A stretch of 64,000 nucleotides of DNA from an uncultured Chlorobiaceae bacterium (GCA_903869365.1 CAIPYV010000022.1:1-64000); one strand, 5' to 3'; counted from the first letter of the stretch, positions 11,001 through 19,724 are shown. Notes: generated by a model not told the origin, from the letters alone. Program-made: numbers and translations.

Positions 11001-11818
11001 TTGTTCAAGGTTCAAGTCATGCTGATAATCTTACAGTTGACGGTGGGACTGGGGTAGACGTTGTCTACGGTAATGGCGGGGATGATACACTTTTCGTTCA
11101 GCATGTCGAATTAGTTTATGGTGACAGAGCTGATTCAGGCGATCATTCTAATATAAAGCCTGCTGACTTTGTCGGTGGAAATGACACTATTACCACAACG
11201 CATGATGTTCTTGGTGATACACCTGATACGGTTATTGGTGGTGCGGGAAATGACACGATTACATTGCTGAACTCCGCAAAAGACACTGTTGTATTTGGTT
11301 ATGAAGCAGAACACACAGGTAGTGTACCAGTTGCAGTGTCGAGTGGTAACGATACCATCTATCATTTTGCTGCTGGTGCCATTAATCCAGGGCCAACAGA
11401 AGATGTTCTTGATTTCAGTGGCTTAATTGCTCACTCTTCTAAAGGATTCTTTGCTACTGATGTAGTCAGAGATAATTTGCATTTTGGTATTGATCTGGTA
11501 CATGATGGTAACTATAACATAGCTGTAGTCTGGAATGCAAACGCTACAGAAATCGTTGACAATGCCGGTACAACATTTACAACATTCTGGGCTCCTGGGC
11601 ACATTGCGATTGCCAACAACGGCGAAGCAGTTATTGCCTTTACTGCTGATGCAGAGGGAGACAATGTTGAAAATGTAACACTTGCTTATGTTTGCGATAC
11701 CGATGCTGGTGCAGGCCAGACATGGGAAGTAACCATTATCGGTACGGTTCACTTCGACCAGTTGACTGGACTGAACTCTTCTGGAACGCTTAATGCCGAG
11801 AACTTCCACGTTGCATAA
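8084..11818 (+). CDS. DUF4214 / RTX-like surface protein, probable type I secretion substrate
   Basis: A 1244-residue acidic protein with no N-terminal signal peptide. Two DUF4214 units occupy about residues 4-55 and 58-110, each with the YFDRPAD.GL.FW or LFNRAPDTAGL.YW signature. From about residue 193 on there are degenerate calcium-binding nonapeptide (GGxGxDxux) repeats, densest near 438-530 and 965-1066, for example TTGAGDDFI and IGGAGNDTI, mixed with long beta-rich stretches. This is the architecture of RTX adhesins and S-layer-like proteins exported by PrtD/HlyD/TolC machines. All three components are encoded 3-9 kb downstream on the same strand. The last residues are a short hydrophobic tail, consistent with an uncleaved C-terminal secretion signal. 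A terminator follows, so it is transcribed apart from the exporter genes. Adhesin versus S-layer cannot be decided here. Confidence 0.85.
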   Translation: MADYTTQIEQLYVAYFDRPADVYGLAFWNNRLNTGGSISEISNQFSTSAEYLATFAGLDLYQTVTRVYQNLFNRAPDTAGLVYWVTALTNHSVTIANVVEVITNAALANPASEVDHVSIVSKVAAATAFTHALVTPEQIAAYSGSGPALVAKEWLAPIHDAATLAYALDPVHLSAAIAYIEATPSSTTPLTTGQDNLYGTAGNDVFTSTQATLQLGDSVHGGAGQDKLTVDISGAGIALNGFATDSVETIQVKSLSTSASTVDFSDVVGLTQIVSNETDGAPLTFQDIQSVNGVAIKIIDTLETHNFTYDTHAYTSGVDAVDLTLQEIRNAEIHFATTHGTLGDSLVDQVNIHSVNVINKVADLKVGGNLNVINIDGNADLRIVAALDPNLTTVDAHGLNANLRLLLSDEARDITVTGAQLDNYLDFGAESHKKTVITWGGDDTILALNGLNNINAGDGDNTVYSGAANDTITTGAGDDFISDLGGNNTISSGGGNDVVDLYHPKTDLGNDSIVLGSGDDRLIIDAHDLEVYDTIIGGTGIDTIELHNFGSSDALGHVLAAETQRTSGIEVFDLRDTEITLALTDHLVETADGNSLTVRTIDSAEDYVVGQTIDIRGITTPQFHVGLQGGVVRDTVIANEYTVNSSSSLAFGDGPAQDTLVIYGDANISATDTINITGLERIELKADTTEPSTWSIDLTTGLLEQTTGTAPLYIVVSPNTPQGSILYLNTVGLNSAIDVYVERNSNVKVVVNGTPIVVSGIVSNATYNNANAAGELFVQTELHFTTNADSLVGSSFNDTFYADSTAQIGPADYANGDGGTADELVLGAGLYNGDTIRHQFDDAKIKNIEVLTISDNPGYAVWFSDADSYDFNTFNLTAGDDVVTHAQSGHTFNTGAGDDLVTLELGALGVTVNGGSGYDEVHFTDGAGSIPGSSSLFISEVEYVHGSNENNTVTILGTNTVGVHLDLFAGNDVVQGSSHADNLTVDGGTGVDVVYGNGGDDTLFVQHVELVYGDRADSGDHSNIKPADFVGGNDTITTTHDVLGDTPDTVIGGAGNDTITLLNSAKDTVVFGYEAEHTGSVPVAVSSGNDTIYHFAAGAINPGPTEDVLDFSGLIAHSSKGFFATDVVRDNLHFGIDLVHDGNYNIAVVWNANATEIVDNAGTTFTTFWAPGHIAIANNGEAVIAFTADAEGDNVENVTLAYVCDTDAGAGQTWEVTIIGTVHFDQLTGLNSSGTLNAENFHVA

Positions 11819-11886
11819 GCAGTAACAAGAGTGAGATCATGTAAACAGCGAGTAAAAGTGCTTATATGATCAGAAGTAATGTTAAA

Positions 11887-11927
11887 AAGACTTGCTCCTC
11901 ATAGTTGAGGGGCAAGTCTTTTTTTTT
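11887..11927 (+). terminator. Rho-independent terminator after the surface-protein gene
   Basis: A 15-bp stem (11887-11901 with 11906-11920, one G-T pair) with a four-base loop is followed by an uninterrupted run of T to 11927. It ends the transcript of the 1244-residue protein and separates it from the downstream GT4 gene. Confidence 0.93.
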
Positions 11928-11953
11928 GTGCAATCTTCAGACAAAAATCTACA

Positions 11954-13213
11954 GTGAACATTCTTTTTATCCATCAGAACTTTCCAGCTCAATTCAAGTC
12001 CCTTGCCCCCGCATTAGCAGCTCTCGGGCATGACGTCCGTGTTTTCGTCCTGAAAAAATCTCTTTCACCTGAACTCAAGGGGATTACTCAGATTGTGTAT
12101 GAAGTTAAAAGGCGCAGTACGCCCGATGTGCATCCATGGCTCATCAGTTTTGAATCGCAGATCATTCGTGGTGAAGCAGTTTTTCTTGCGGCTAAAAAAC
12201 TGAAAGCGGAGGGATATAGGCCAGACGCAATTATAACCCATCCGGGATGGGGCGAAAGTATGTTTGTGAAGGATGTCTGGCCTGCAGTTAAACTGGGCAT
12301 ATACTGTGAGTTTTATTATCAGGCTCAAGGTGCTGATCTCGACTTTGATCCGGAGTTTAGTGAAAACGATGAAGCCGATGTGTGCCGGATGCGCATGAAA
12401 AACCTGAACAATATGCTGCATTTTCCCGTTGCCGATGCAGGCATAGCTCCAACCTACTGGCAGGCACTCACGTTTCCCCGATCATTTCATAAAAAAATAT
12501 CCGTCATTCATGACGGAATTGATACCCGTAAAATTACTCCCTATGCAGCTGCAAACCTGCAGATAAAGACAGCAGCCGAGATATTGATTCTGAAAAAATC
12601 CGATGAAATCATCACCTTTGTCAACAGAAACCTTGAACCATACCGAGGTTTTCACATTTTCATGAGAGCATTGCCGAATCTTCTGAAAAGAAGACCAAAT
12701 GCCAGAGTTTTGATCGTTGGAGGAAGTGGGGTGAGTTACGGTCCAAAACCGAAAGAGGGTGGAAGCTGGAGGGAGGTTTTAACAGAGGAAGTGCGAGGGA
12801 AGATCAGTGATGCTGACTGGTCGAGAGTCCATTTTATGGGCAATATTGCCTATAACCATTTTATTCCACTGCTGCAGGTCTCAACTGTCCACCTCTATTT
12901 CACCTATCCCTTTGTCCTGAGCTGGAGCCTGCTTGAGGCGATGAGCGCTGGGTGCGCCATTATTGCCAGTAATACAAAACCAGTACAGGAAGTAATCAAG
13001 CATGATGTTACAGGACGGTTAGTTGATTTTTTTGATGTACCAGGGTTAGTCAACGAGGTGTGCACCCTGCTTGATGATCCTGCATCGCGTGCCCGATTAG
13101 GGAGTGAAGCGCGGGCGTATGCAGTAGCAAACTATGATTTACAAACCATCTGTCTTCCTCGTCAAATAGCCTGGATCAACAAACTCTGCGCACAGCATAA
13201 CCCAGTACCATAG
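11954..13213 (+). CDS. GT4-family glycosyltransferase (PF12000-type N-terminus)
   Basis: A 419-residue GT-B glycosyltransferase. It begins with the Rossmann motif ILFIHQNFPAQF. The middle of the N-terminal half has HPGWGESMFVKDVWP and CEFYYQ, typical of the Glyco_trans_4_3 family, and the C-terminal half has the donor-binding region ending in LEAMSAGCAIIAS. GTG at 11954 is the only start that keeps the first beta strand; no clear ribosome-binding site precedes it. It is the first gene after the surface-protein terminator and runs in the same direction as the exporter genes, so glycosylation of the secreted protein or of a surface glycan is a reasonable inference. Sugar and acceptor are unknown. 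Confidence 0.88.
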   Translation: MNILFIHQNFPAQFKSLAPALAALGHDVRVFVLKKSLSPELKGITQIVYEVKRRSTPDVHPWLISFESQIIRGEAVFLAAKKLKAEGYRPDAIITHPGWGESMFVKDVWPAVKLGIYCEFYYQAQGADLDFDPEFSENDEADVCRMRMKNLNNMLHFPVADAGIAPTYWQALTFPRSFHKKISVIHDGIDTRKITPYAAANLQIKTAAEILILKKSDEIITFVNRNLEPYRGFHIFMRALPNLLKRRPNARVLIVGGSGVSYGPKPKEGGSWREVLTEEVRGKISDADWSRVHFMGNIAYNHFIPLLQVSTVHLYFTYPFVLSWSLLEAMSAGCAIIASNTKPVQEVIKHDVTGRLVDFFDVPGLVNEVCTLLDDPASRARLGSEARAYAVANYDLQTICLPRQIAWINKLCAQHNPVP

Positions 13214-13290
13214 GTGATTGGTTGTGAAACAAAGAAGAAAAGGTTTATCTTTGTACACATTTGTTAATACATAGATGAAAACCATTCTTC

Positions 13291-13998
13291 ATGAGGACAC
13301 CTGAGGATGCTGAACTCTTCGAAAAAAAAGAAGAGTCAATAAAGATGTCATGCCTTCTTGCGGAAAAAGAGCGGACATTGGAGAAGCTTAAAATTTCTGT
13401 AGCACAATTTCAGCAGCGATATAATGCAGAGATCAGTCAAAAGTATGTTGAGCTAAAAAGTCTTAAAGCAATATTCTCTCCGTATGGTCCCAACAGCAAG
13501 AGTTCAACATATCGAGCATCATCGGCAATATCAATCGAAGCTCAGGGTGTTCGGCATAACGTTCAAGAAACGAAAGAAGCAAAGAAAGTCTATAGAAGCA
13601 TTGCTGCTGTCATTCATCCCGATAAAGCAACTGCCACAGGCTCTCATGCTCTGCGAACAAGGCTGATGGCTGCATTGAATGATGCCTACCAGCGAAAGGA
13701 TGTCATCGGGATGCAGCGTCTTTTCAGCCAATGGCAGGAAAGTCCTGAGGCAGTTGAAGGTGAAGGCAGTGCGGCTGATCTGCTGAGAATGAATCGGCTG
13801 ATTACTCTCATCAAAAAACGTCTTGCGGATATTGACCAAGAAATTTTCAGGATAACTCACTCTGATATCTATCGGTTAATGCTTAAAGCGTCTGAAGGGG
13901 ATAAGAGAGGCAGAGATATTCTGGCTGAAATGTCGACGACTATCAATAAAAAAATTCTGGATGCCCAAAATCAACTTCTGCTGCGCTTATACGGTTAG
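13291..13998 (+). CDS. J-domain-like (DnaJ-type) protein in the secretion island
   Basis: A 235-residue, probably soluble protein. The N-terminal 60 residues are highly charged and likely coiled coil. Around residues 98-135 lies a J-domain-like segment: AKKVYRSIAAVIHPDKAT with the diagnostic HPD tripeptide, then a helix ending in LNDAYQRKDV as in DnaJ helix III. The C-terminal half is helical and unfamiliar. An ATG at 13275 opens only a ten-codon frame, so 13291 is the likely start. J proteins stimulate Hsp70 ATPase and hand over unfolded clients. Since type I substrates must stay unfolded until export, a cytosolic role in keeping the 1244-residue protein export-competent is attractive, but inferred only from position. 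Confidence 0.7.
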   Translation: MRTPEDAELFEKKEESIKMSCLLAEKERTLEKLKISVAQFQQRYNAEISQKYVELKSLKAIFSPYGPNSKSSTYRASSAISIEAQGVRHNVQETKEAKKVYRSIAAVIHPDKATATGSHALRTRLMAALNDAYQRKDVIGMQRLFSQWQESPEAVEGEGSAADLLRMNRLITLIKKRLADIDQEIFRITHSDIYRLMLKASEGDKRGRDILAEMSTTINKKILDAQNQLLLRLYG

Positions 13999-14013
13999 GT
14001 CTCTGCAAGGAGA

Positions 14014-14529
14014 TTGCGCAGCTTAACATCTCATTTCAAGAAAGTATTGGTATTGCTTAAAAAAGTTACCTACAGATATATCGAGGTCGAAGATCGCATT
14101 CTTATGCTGGCTGAGTTGGATGGAGGGGAGCCGGTAGTGTTCTGGTTAACGCTCCGTCTCAGTGTACGGCTGGTCAGGGAACTTCTCTCTCATCTGGAAC
14201 GCATGGTACCACGGTCTGGTTTGGTTGATACGGGTTTGATGCTGGCCTGTAAGCAGCGGGATGCAGAGTGGAGGCACGAAGCCTCAGAGCCGGTGCTTTA
14301 TAGCCCCTCTTTATTCAAACTTTTACCGGAAAAAGTCGGTCTTGCGTATTCTGCGCAACATGCAGCCCTGATGTTTCAGCTTGGTGACGGACAGGTGACA
14401 CAGCTGCACATGAGCCTGATGGAGCTTCGGCAGTGGCTGGCGATTATGTATCGGCAGTTTCAACGTGCAGGGTGGCCAATGGAGGTTTGGCCTGAATGGT
14501 TCACGCTGTCAGAGGGCTGCAGAAACTAA
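14014..14529 (+). CDS. Unknown protein of the type I secretion island
   Basis: A protein of about 171 residues that I do not recognise. It has no signal peptide or membrane helix; the sequence is rich in Leu, Arg and Trp and seems to form a compact alpha/beta domain, with YRYIEVEDRILMLAEL near the N-terminus and alternating strands and amphipathic helices after it. The frame opens at TTG 14014, only one base after an AAGGAG, which is too close for normal use. In-frame TTG codons at 14047 and 14053 are alternatives, so the N-terminus is uncertain. It lies 15 bases after the J-domain-like gene and before the DUF6447-type gene. Placement suggests an accessory cytosolic factor of the exporter or its substrate. 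Confidence 0.65.
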   Translation: MRSLTSHFKKVLVLLKKVTYRYIEVEDRILMLAELDGGEPVVFWLTLRLSVRLVRELLSHLERMVPRSGLVDTGLMLACKQRDAEWRHEASEPVLYSPSLFKLLPEKVGLAYSAQHAALMFQLGDGQVTQLHMSLMELRQWLAIMYRQFQRAGWPMEVWPEWFTLSEGCRN

Positions 14530-14699
14530 TACTCTTTCGTTGATTCGGAGAGTGTTGTGCATTCTCAGCCACGTCGGTGGTGCCAAAAAGTAGTTGATAT
14601 GTTTTGAGTTTATCAGTAAATAATTATACTATAACTTTCTCAAGTGAGTGATTTAAGAATTATTTAATATTTTATAGAGAACTGGCAAGGAGTTTTTTT

Positions 14700-14906
14700 A
14701 TGGCTAAAGTAAAAAAAGAGGAACCGGCAGTAACTGTTAATGGAGTGAAATATCTTATTGCTGATTTTTCTGAAGAGGCGAAAAGACAGCTTTTAAATGT
14801 TCAGGCTGTTGAATCCGAGATTTCTCATCTCCAGGTTCAGCTGGCAATTGCACAGACGGCTCGCAATGCCTATCAGCAGGCATTCAAATCAGCCCTGCCT
14901 GCATAA
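14700..14906 (+). CDS. DUF6447-type small protein
   Basis: A 68-residue protein with the pattern of the DUF6447 family: a short beta hairpin (VTVNGVKYLI), an SEEAKRQL helix start, and a C-terminal helix with LQ.QLAIAQTARNAYQQAFKSAL. It has no signal peptide or membrane segment. A good AAGGAG precedes the ATG. Members of this family tend to lie beside type I secretion genes and RTX-like proteins; the function is unknown to me. The upstream 170 bases are AT-rich with no gene and may carry a promoter. The following PrtD gene begins 79 bases downstream. Confidence 0.75.
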   Translation: MAKVKKEEPAVTVNGVKYLIADFSEEAKRQLLNVQAVESEISHLQVQLAIAQTARNAYQQAFKSALPA

Positions 14907-14984
14907 TTTGAGGATGGTTATTACTAAGGAATAATATGTTTGAACGCCGATTGAAATGATGTGTTATTATGAATATGAGATGTT

Positions 14985-16709
14985 TTGCTTGTGAAAGGAA
15001 ATAAAGTCAAATCACCCTTACGCGATGCTCTTGGAGCATTGTCCCCTTCTCTTAAGCGGGCCTTTTTTTTTAGTTTATTTGTCAATGTTCTGGTGTTGGC
15101 ACCAAGTGCTTATATGCTGGAGGTCTATGATCGGGTTGTCAACAGCCGCAGTCATAAGACGCTGCTTATGCTTACGCTTCTTGTTGTTGGAGCCTATGCT
15201 CTGCTTGAGGCATTGGAGTGGGTTCGTCGTCAAGTGATGCATGATGCGGGGATGGAACTTGACAAGGAGCTGGGGACGCGTGTGTTCAGCGCTGTTTTTT
15301 CAGCCCGGCTTTTAAATCTTCCCGTAGTAGGCGCGCAGGCCTTGCGTGACCTTAAAGTTATCCGTGAATTTCTTCCTTCCCAGGCTCTTCTGGCTTTTGT
15401 CGATGCTCCACTGGCTCTGTTGGTTCTTATCCTGATTTTCTCGATGAATGCTACTCTTGGGTGGTTTGCTGTGGCTGGTGCCGTTGTTCAGTTCGCGATC
15501 GGTGTGGTCAATGAGCGCCGTATTCGTGAACCGCTTCTTGCTGCCAATCGGAGTGCAGTGGGTGCTCACAGTTATGCTGAAGGTGTGATTCGCAATGCTC
15601 AGGTTATTGAATCGATGGGAATGATCGGCGACATCCATAAGCGCTGGATGGGTCGTCAGCAGGATTTTCTTATTCAGCAGGCTGTTGCGTCCGATCATGC
15701 AGGTACTAATTCGGCGTTATCAAAATTGGTGCAGAGTCTTTTAAGTTCTCTTCTCCTCGGTATGGGTTGCTGGCTGACGCTGAAAGGTGAACTGCATGGC
15801 TCGGGTATGATTGTGGCGTCGATTCTCGGTGGAAGGGTTCTTGCACCGCTTGTACAGATTATCGGAAGCTGGCGTCAGGTGGAGAGCACCATGGAGGCTT
15901 ATAAACGTCTGGACGGTTTGCTCAAGGAGTTTGCTGTCACTGAGAAGGGAATGTCGTTGCCGGCACCGAAGGGTTTTCTTTCTGTTGAGGGCGTTTTGGC
16001 CGGCGCGCCGAGAAGCTCTGTACCGATTCTCAGAGGGATCAGTTTCAAAGTTGCTCCAGGAGGGTCGTTAGCGATTGTCGGTCCTTCTGCTTCAGGCAAA
16101 ACGACTCTTGCCCGTTTGCTGGTAGGGATATGGCCGGCGATGCAGGGTAAGGTGCGGCTTGATGGGAATGATATTTATCAGTGGGACAAGGAGGAGCTTG
16201 GGCCCTATATCGGTTATTTGCCTCAAAATGTTGAGCTGTTTGAGGGTACCATTGCTGAAAATATTGCACGCTTTGGGGAGCCTGATGCATTAAAAGTCAA
16301 AGAGGCATGTCGTATGGTCGGTCTTGATGCCTTTATTGAGCAGTTGCCCAAGGCTTACGAAACCCAGATTGGTGATGATGGCTCATTTCTTTCGGGTGGG
16401 GAACGTCAGCGTGTCGCATTAGCGCGAGCAGTGTATGGAATGCCGAAGTTTGTTGTGCTTGATGAGCCGAACGCAAGCCTTGATGAAGCGGGTGATGCAG
16501 CTTTGCTCAATGCCGTGAAGCTTTTAAGGACACATGGTACGACGGTTATCGTTATTACGCATCGTTTGAATATTTTGGGGGCAATAGAGCACATGCTTGT
16601 TTTGGTTGATGGTCAGGTTCAGCGTTTCGGCACCTGTCAGGAGGTTCTGGCTGCTCTGCAGTCACCACCGCCCACTTCGCAGCCATCCAACCAGCAGTCA
16701 CCGAGCTAA
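14985..16709 (+). CDS. Type I secretion ABC permease/ATPase (PrtD family), first copy
   Basis: A 574-residue fused transmembrane-ATPase exporter. The membrane domain starts around residue 22 (LFVNVLVLAPSAYMLEVYDRVV, a PrtD-family signature). The nucleotide-binding domain has Walker A GPSASGKTT near 365, the signature LSGGERQR near 468, Walker B VVLDEPN near 488 and the switch histidine in ITHR. It would energise export of the RTX-like protein through HlyD- and TolC-type partners encoded next. The start is either TTG 14985 or GTG 14991; neither has a clear ribosome-binding site. A second, clearly different PrtD gene follows 24 bases later, an uncommon arrangement compatible with a heterodimeric exporter. 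Confidence 0.92.
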   Translation: MLVKGNKVKSPLRDALGALSPSLKRAFFFSLFVNVLVLAPSAYMLEVYDRVVNSRSHKTLLMLTLLVVGAYALLEALEWVRRQVMHDAGMELDKELGTRVFSAVFSARLLNLPVVGAQALRDLKVIREFLPSQALLAFVDAPLALLVLILIFSMNATLGWFAVAGAVVQFAIGVVNERRIREPLLAANRSAVGAHSYAEGVIRNAQVIESMGMIGDIHKRWMGRQQDFLIQQAVASDHAGTNSALSKLVQSLLSSLLLGMGCWLTLKGELHGSGMIVASILGGRVLAPLVQIIGSWRQVESTMEAYKRLDGLLKEFAVTEKGMSLPAPKGFLSVEGVLAGAPRSSVPILRGISFKVAPGGSLAIVGPSASGKTTLARLLVGIWPAMQGKVRLDGNDIYQWDKEELGPYIGYLPQNVELFEGTIAENIARFGEPDALKVKEACRMVGLDAFIEQLPKAYETQIGDDGSFLSGGERQRVALARAVYGMPKFVVLDEPNASLDEAGDAALLNAVKLLRTHGTTVIVITHRLNILGAIEHMLVLVDGQVQRFGTCQEVLAALQSPPPTSQPSNQQSPS

Positions 16710-16733
16710 CTCTAATCCGGAAGCAGATACTTC

Positions 16734-18443
16734 ATGAAACCTGATTTTTTTGACCGCAGTGCATTGACTCGCAAGCTCTGGACCTTTCGCAAGGAGTTTT
16801 TATGGGTGGGCATTTTCAGTATGATTGCCAATGTGCTTATGCTTACGCCGACACTTTATATGCTTCAGGTCTACGGGCGAGTTATGAAGAGTGGCAGTGA
16901 GCTGACTCTTCTGATGGTTACCTTATTCCTTGTGTTTTTTTATGGCGTGATGGCCTTTGCGGAATGGTTACGGTCGCGTCTTCTTGTGCGGATAGGGGTA
17001 AGGCTTGATGAAGAGCTTAACTCACAGGTGTTCAACTCAAGCTTTGAGGCCTATCTGAACCGTACCAAGCACAATGTCAATGAAGCGTTTTCGGATTTGA
17101 CCAATATTCGTCAGTTCCTGACAGCTAACGGTGTCATAGCGTTTTTTGATACTCCTTGGACCCCGATTTATATAGCGGTTATTTTTTTACTGAATCCATT
17201 TCTTGGCTGGCTTTCAATTTTATTTGCAGTACTTCAGGTTGGTTTGACCATGCAGAGCCATCGGATTACAACAAGAGAGATTGAAAGTGCAACAGATTCA
17301 GGCAATGACAGCCACCGCTTTGTCCAGAGCAAGCTTCGCAATATTGAGCCGGTGCACGCTATGGGTATGGTGGGTAATTTTCGTGATCGCTGGTTCAGGC
17401 TGCATGATGTTTCGCTCGCAAAAGCCGAATCATCAATGGAGAGACAGCATCGTCAACAAGCTGTTGCCAAGTTTGTCCGCTATACGATGCAGTCACTCAC
17501 CCTTGGAGCGGGAGCCCTGATGGTTATTGAGGGGAAGATGTCTGCCGGTTCGATGATTGCTGCCAATGTTCTGATGTCGAAGGCGCTTCAGCCTCTTGAT
17601 CTTGTTGTGGCTACATGGAAACCTTTTGTTCAGGCCCGTACGGCTTTCCGTCGTCTGGAGAAGCTCCTTGAAGAATTTCCAGAGCGTCAGCCTGGTGCAA
17701 AGCATCAGGATCCTTTGGGAGAGATAAGGCTTGAGGCTCTTTCCGCGACTGTTGAGGGTCGTGAACAACCTATTTTACAAGATATCAATGTCGTGTTTCC
17801 TGCAGGCAGGGTTGTTGTCGTTGTCGGTCCTTCGGGTTCCGGCAAATCAACACTTGCGCGTTGTCTTGTGGGTATCTGGCCTGAACGTGATGGAAAGGTT
17901 CTTATTGATGGTGAGCCGATAGAAAGCTGGGACAGGATAGAACTGGGTCCGCATATTGGTTATCTTCCTCAGGATATTGAGCTTTTTGATGGCTCGATTG
18001 CTGAAAATATCGCTCGTTTTGGCGAACTTGATTCAGAGAAAGTGATTGAGGCTGCAAAACGTACCGGTATTCATGACATGGTTTTACGTTTTCCGCATGG
18101 TTATGATACGCAAATAGGTGAGGCTGGCGGGATTCTTTCGGGAGGTCAGCGGCAGCGTCTTGGCCTGGCCCGGGCGATGTACGGTAATCCGGAAATTGTG
18201 GTGCTCGATGAACCTAATGCCAATCTTGACGATGCTGGAGAACGCTCCCTGCTTGAGGCTGTGGCCGATTTAAGAAGGTCCAACAAAACCGTGATTCTCA
18301 TTACTCATCGTCCGAGTATTCTTGGTGCGGCTGATCTGCTGGTCGTGATGCGGGATGGCAGAATTCTTCATTGCGGACCTCGAAATGATGTATTGGCGGC
18401 TCTTAATCCAAAAAATACAACGCCTAAGCTGTCTAAAGCCTGA
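16734..18443 (+). CDS. Type I secretion ABC permease/ATPase (PrtD family), second copy
   Basis: A 569-residue PrtD-type exporter with the same layout as its upstream neighbour: a membrane domain beginning with MIANVLMLTPTLYMLQVYGRVM, then an ATPase domain with Walker A GPSGSGKST near 364, signature LSGGQRQR near 467, Walker B VVLDEPN and switch ITHR. All catalytic motifs are intact in both copies, so neither is an obvious pseudo-half. They differ across the membrane domain and are not a recent duplication. The gene sits 24 bases after the first exporter and 33 bases before the HlyD-type gene, so all are likely one operon. Either the two form a heterodimer or each serves its own substrate. Confidence 0.92.
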   Translation: MKPDFFDRSALTRKLWTFRKEFLWVGIFSMIANVLMLTPTLYMLQVYGRVMKSGSELTLLMVTLFLVFFYGVMAFAEWLRSRLLVRIGVRLDEELNSQVFNSSFEAYLNRTKHNVNEAFSDLTNIRQFLTANGVIAFFDTPWTPIYIAVIFLLNPFLGWLSILFAVLQVGLTMQSHRITTREIESATDSGNDSHRFVQSKLRNIEPVHAMGMVGNFRDRWFRLHDVSLAKAESSMERQHRQQAVAKFVRYTMQSLTLGAGALMVIEGKMSAGSMIAANVLMSKALQPLDLVVATWKPFVQARTAFRRLEKLLEEFPERQPGAKHQDPLGEIRLEALSATVEGREQPILQDINVVFPAGRVVVVVGPSGSGKSTLARCLVGIWPERDGKVLIDGEPIESWDRIELGPHIGYLPQDIELFDGSIAENIARFGELDSEKVIEAAKRTGIHDMVLRFPHGYDTQIGEAGGILSGGQRQRLGLARAMYGNPEIVVLDEPNANLDDAGERSLLEAVADLRRSNKTVILITHRPSILGAADLLVVMRDGRILHCGPRNDVLAALNPKNTTPKLSKA

Positions 18444-18476
18444 TCCTATTTTTGACAAATGTTTTAAAGTATAACC

Positions 18477-19649
18477 ATGAGTATTCGTGATGTTTTGGCA
18501 ATAAAAAAATCTGTATCGGTAGAACAGACTCAAGGTGAGAAGTATCACAGTCCTAAAAAAACCATACGGTTAGGATTTTGGATATTGCTTGTCGGATTTG
18601 GCGGGTTTCTCCTCTGGGCTGCATTTGCGCCACTTGATGAAGGTGTTCCCTGTCAGGGCGTTGTCAGTATAGCCACCAAGCGTAAGGTGGTGGAAAATCA
18701 GCGCGGGGGGAAAGTTGAAAAGGTAAATGTCCGGGAGGGTCAGATGGTCAAGGAGGGGGATATACTGATGGTCCTTGACAACCAGACGGCCAAAGCTCGT
18801 TATGATGAGGTTCATCAGCACTACCTCGGGATGAGGGCGGCAGCGGATCGCCTGATCACAGAGATGAATGGAGGCAGTTCGATTACGTTTCACAAAGACC
18901 TGCTGTCTGATCCTGAGCGGGGAATTGCTGAACAGAATATGCGCAACCAACGCCAGCTTTTTGCATCTCGCCGGCAGACGTTAAAACTTATGCATGATCA
19001 GCTTGCAAGTATTACAACGTTAGCAGCCGAGGGTTATGCTCCCCTGAGTCAGCAGCGTGATCTTGAATTGAAGATTTTGGAGTTCAAGTCAAGTACGGCG
19101 TCTCAGTTTTCTCAGGTGCAGCTGGAAGTGGAGGCTGATGCTGAAAAGACCAGAGCCCTTGCTCAGGAGCTTGCTGAAACTGAGGTTCGCTCACCGGCAA
19201 CAGGGCAGGTTGTGGGGTTGCTGGTGCAGTCTGTAGGAGCAGTGATCCAGCCGGCCCAGAAGATTATGGATATTGTGCCTCTTCATGAGGGTCTTCTGAT
19301 TGATGCAAGGGTCAATCCTCAACTTATCGACAGCATTCGTAAGGGTCTACCGGTTGATGTCAACTTTTTTTCATTTTCTCACTCCCCACAGCTTGTTGTG
19401 AAGGGTGAGGTTGAGTCGCTTTCGAAAGATATTGTGACTGATCCCGGAGTTAATCCCGCGGCTCCCGCGGCTTCCTATTATCTTGCACGAATTTTTGTGA
19501 CACCTGAAGGGATGAAGGTTCTGGGTAAGCGTCAGATGCAGCCGGGTATGCCGGTGCAGGTTGTCGTCAAGACTGGTGAACGCTCGCTGTTGACCTATCT
19601 TCTTGATCCGTTGGTTAAGCGTATTAACGTATCAATGAAAGAAGAGTAA
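18477..19649 (+). CDS. HlyD/PrtE-family periplasmic adaptor of type I secretion
   Basis: A 390-residue membrane fusion protein. A cytosolic N-terminus of about 30 residues leads to one transmembrane helix (LGFWILLVGFGGFLLWAAFAP), followed by a lipoyl-like half (VENQRGGKVEKVNVREGQMV), a coiled-coil hairpin with several Gln-rich heptads, the second lipoyl half (VRSPATGQVVGL) and a beta-barrel domain. It would anchor in the inner membrane, contact the PrtD ATPases and bridge to the TolC-type channel encoded next. Size and domain order match PrtE/HlyD adaptors. It is 33 bases after the second PrtD gene and 75 bases before the outer-membrane factor gene, completing the apparatus. Confidence 0.93.
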   Translation: MSIRDVLAIKKSVSVEQTQGEKYHSPKKTIRLGFWILLVGFGGFLLWAAFAPLDEGVPCQGVVSIATKRKVVENQRGGKVEKVNVREGQMVKEGDILMVLDNQTAKARYDEVHQHYLGMRAAADRLITEMNGGSSITFHKDLLSDPERGIAEQNMRNQRQLFASRRQTLKLMHDQLASITTLAAEGYAPLSQQRDLELKILEFKSSTASQFSQVQLEVEADAEKTRALAQELAETEVRSPATGQVVGLLVQSVGAVIQPAQKIMDIVPLHEGLLIDARVNPQLIDSIRKGLPVDVNFFSFSHSPQLVVKGEVESLSKDIVTDPGVNPAAPAASYYLARIFVTPEGMKVLGKRQMQPGMPVQVVVKTGERSLLTYLLDPLVKRINVSMKEE

Positions 19650-19724
19650 GAAAGAGTGGCTCAGTATTCTCTTGAAATTATGGGATTGCTATGATGGTCA
19701 ACTAAATGTTATGAGTCAGAGGAT

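Noticed and set aside
9527-11809. Several minus-strand frames opposite the RTX-like gene
   Set aside because: Shadow frames caused by the repetitive Gly-Asp-Asn codons of the real gene.
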